Assembly (NCBI RefSeq): GCF_039555335.1
Contig: NC_092635.1
Location: 65,747,558-65,811,557, forward strand
Origin: Amphiura filiformis
Lineage: Eukaryota > Echinodermata > Ophiuroidea > Amphilepidida > Amphiuridae
DNA length: 64,000 nt
Direction of reading: 5' to 3'
In this document: positions 63,680-64,000 of the stretch, piece after piece
Layout of the letters: each line of letters opens with the position of its first letter
Numbering within the stretch: the first letter of the stretch is position 1
Translations under genes and position numbers: made by a program
Notes under the pieces: generated by a model
Seen by the model: only the letters and a program-made list of their open reading frames with translations
The model's database searches: none
What the model was told of the DNA's origin: nothing

Positions 63680-63753
63680 CTAGTATTTGTTTCTGTTTAT
63701 ATCACACTGGCGACGGAACTCCTGACCCTGCTCGTGGATCCATATATTTGACA
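63680..63753 (-). CDS. Candidate terminal coding exon of a gene from the right
   Basis: On the minus strand, the pyrimidine-rich acceptor TTGCTTTATCTTTTCAG (AG at 63755-63754) is followed by one open frame to TAG at 63682-63680. It encodes SNIWIHEQGQEFRRQCDINR then NKY, after a split codon (phase 1 entry). The other two frames also stop early, so the frame choice is tentative. I do not recognise the protein. Upstream exons would lie beyond 64000. Confidence 0.38.
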
Positions 63754-63819
63754 CTGAAAAGATAAAGCAAAAAGAAATAAGTTCAATAATGCAATTAATC
63801 ATTAATATATCAAAACAAT

Positions 63820-63935
63820 GAGCTATTCCAGTTGAAATCCATAAACCCCTATGAATACATGACCTTCATCATCTACACAGGGAGTGTGAATTTCAAGTGG
63901 GATAACCTTACCATGGAAGGTTAAGGTAGACTGCT
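63820..63935. repeat. MITE family A, partial copy 6
   Basis: GAGCTATTCCAGTTGAAATCC then ATAAACCCCTATG, CATGACCTTCATC and CACAGGGAGTGTGAATTTCA. The right half is replaced by unrelated sequence containing GTCGTCAATCC/GGATTGACGAC. Confidence 0.78.
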
Positions 63936-64000
63936 GCCCTCAGTCGTCAACCGTCTGGATTGACGACTGAGAAAACTATGTGGAAAAAAAGTGACGGATT

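Overview
The window looks like intron-rich genomic DNA from an invertebrate animal, most likely a marine deuterostome (echinoderm or hemichordate grade; inference, not proven). The reasons are spliced genes with clean GT-AG introns, metazoan cilium-type proteins, a BEL/Pao LTR retrotransposon, and an AT-rich background packed with short inverted-repeat DNA transposons. The only long open frames belong to the retrotransposon. The real genes are chains of short exons.

Genes. (1) The left edge (27-212, +) carries the last coding exon of a Patched/SSD-family membrane protein. (2) 10359-36664 (-) is a complete nine-exon gene whose phases all agree. It encodes about 507 residues of the C2orf81 family (DUF4639). 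(3) 44214-50068 (+) is a six-exon ENKD1 homologue, about 329 residues, with a C-terminal enkurin domain. Genes 2 and 3 point away from each other. The DNA upstream of C2orf81 has a YY1-type motif and an RFX X-box-like palindrome, the kind of site that drives ciliary genes. (4) Two weaker candidates lie at the right edge: a possible signal-peptide first exon (61001-61046, +) and a possible terminal coding exon (63680-63753, -).

Mobile DNA. Intron 3 of C2orf81 (16093-31085) is a transposon graveyard. It holds a 2.1 kb TIR element carrying about ten copies of a GTTACCCACGAATCC-like motif, followed by a MITE split by a 10.5 kb BEL/Pao retrotransposon (18414-28930; 395 and 389 bp LTRs, TSD ACGTC). 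That retrotransposon is itself split by a 0.9 kb hAT-like element (27078-27974, TSD TATTCAAC). Downstream in the same intron is a composite hAT-like element. Elsewhere there are at least ten MITE families, most palindromic and several with multiple copies. Others are a Tc1-like element keeping the transposase C-terminus, a non-LTR reverse transcriptase 3' end, a tRNA-like sequence, several satellites, and a 0.53 kb segmental duplication at 59.2/60.0 kb.

The most interesting signals are the datable nested insertion stack, the regularly motif-studded TIR element, and the divergent pair of putative cilium genes sharing an X-box/YY1 region. I found no operon, CRISPR or prokaryotic system.
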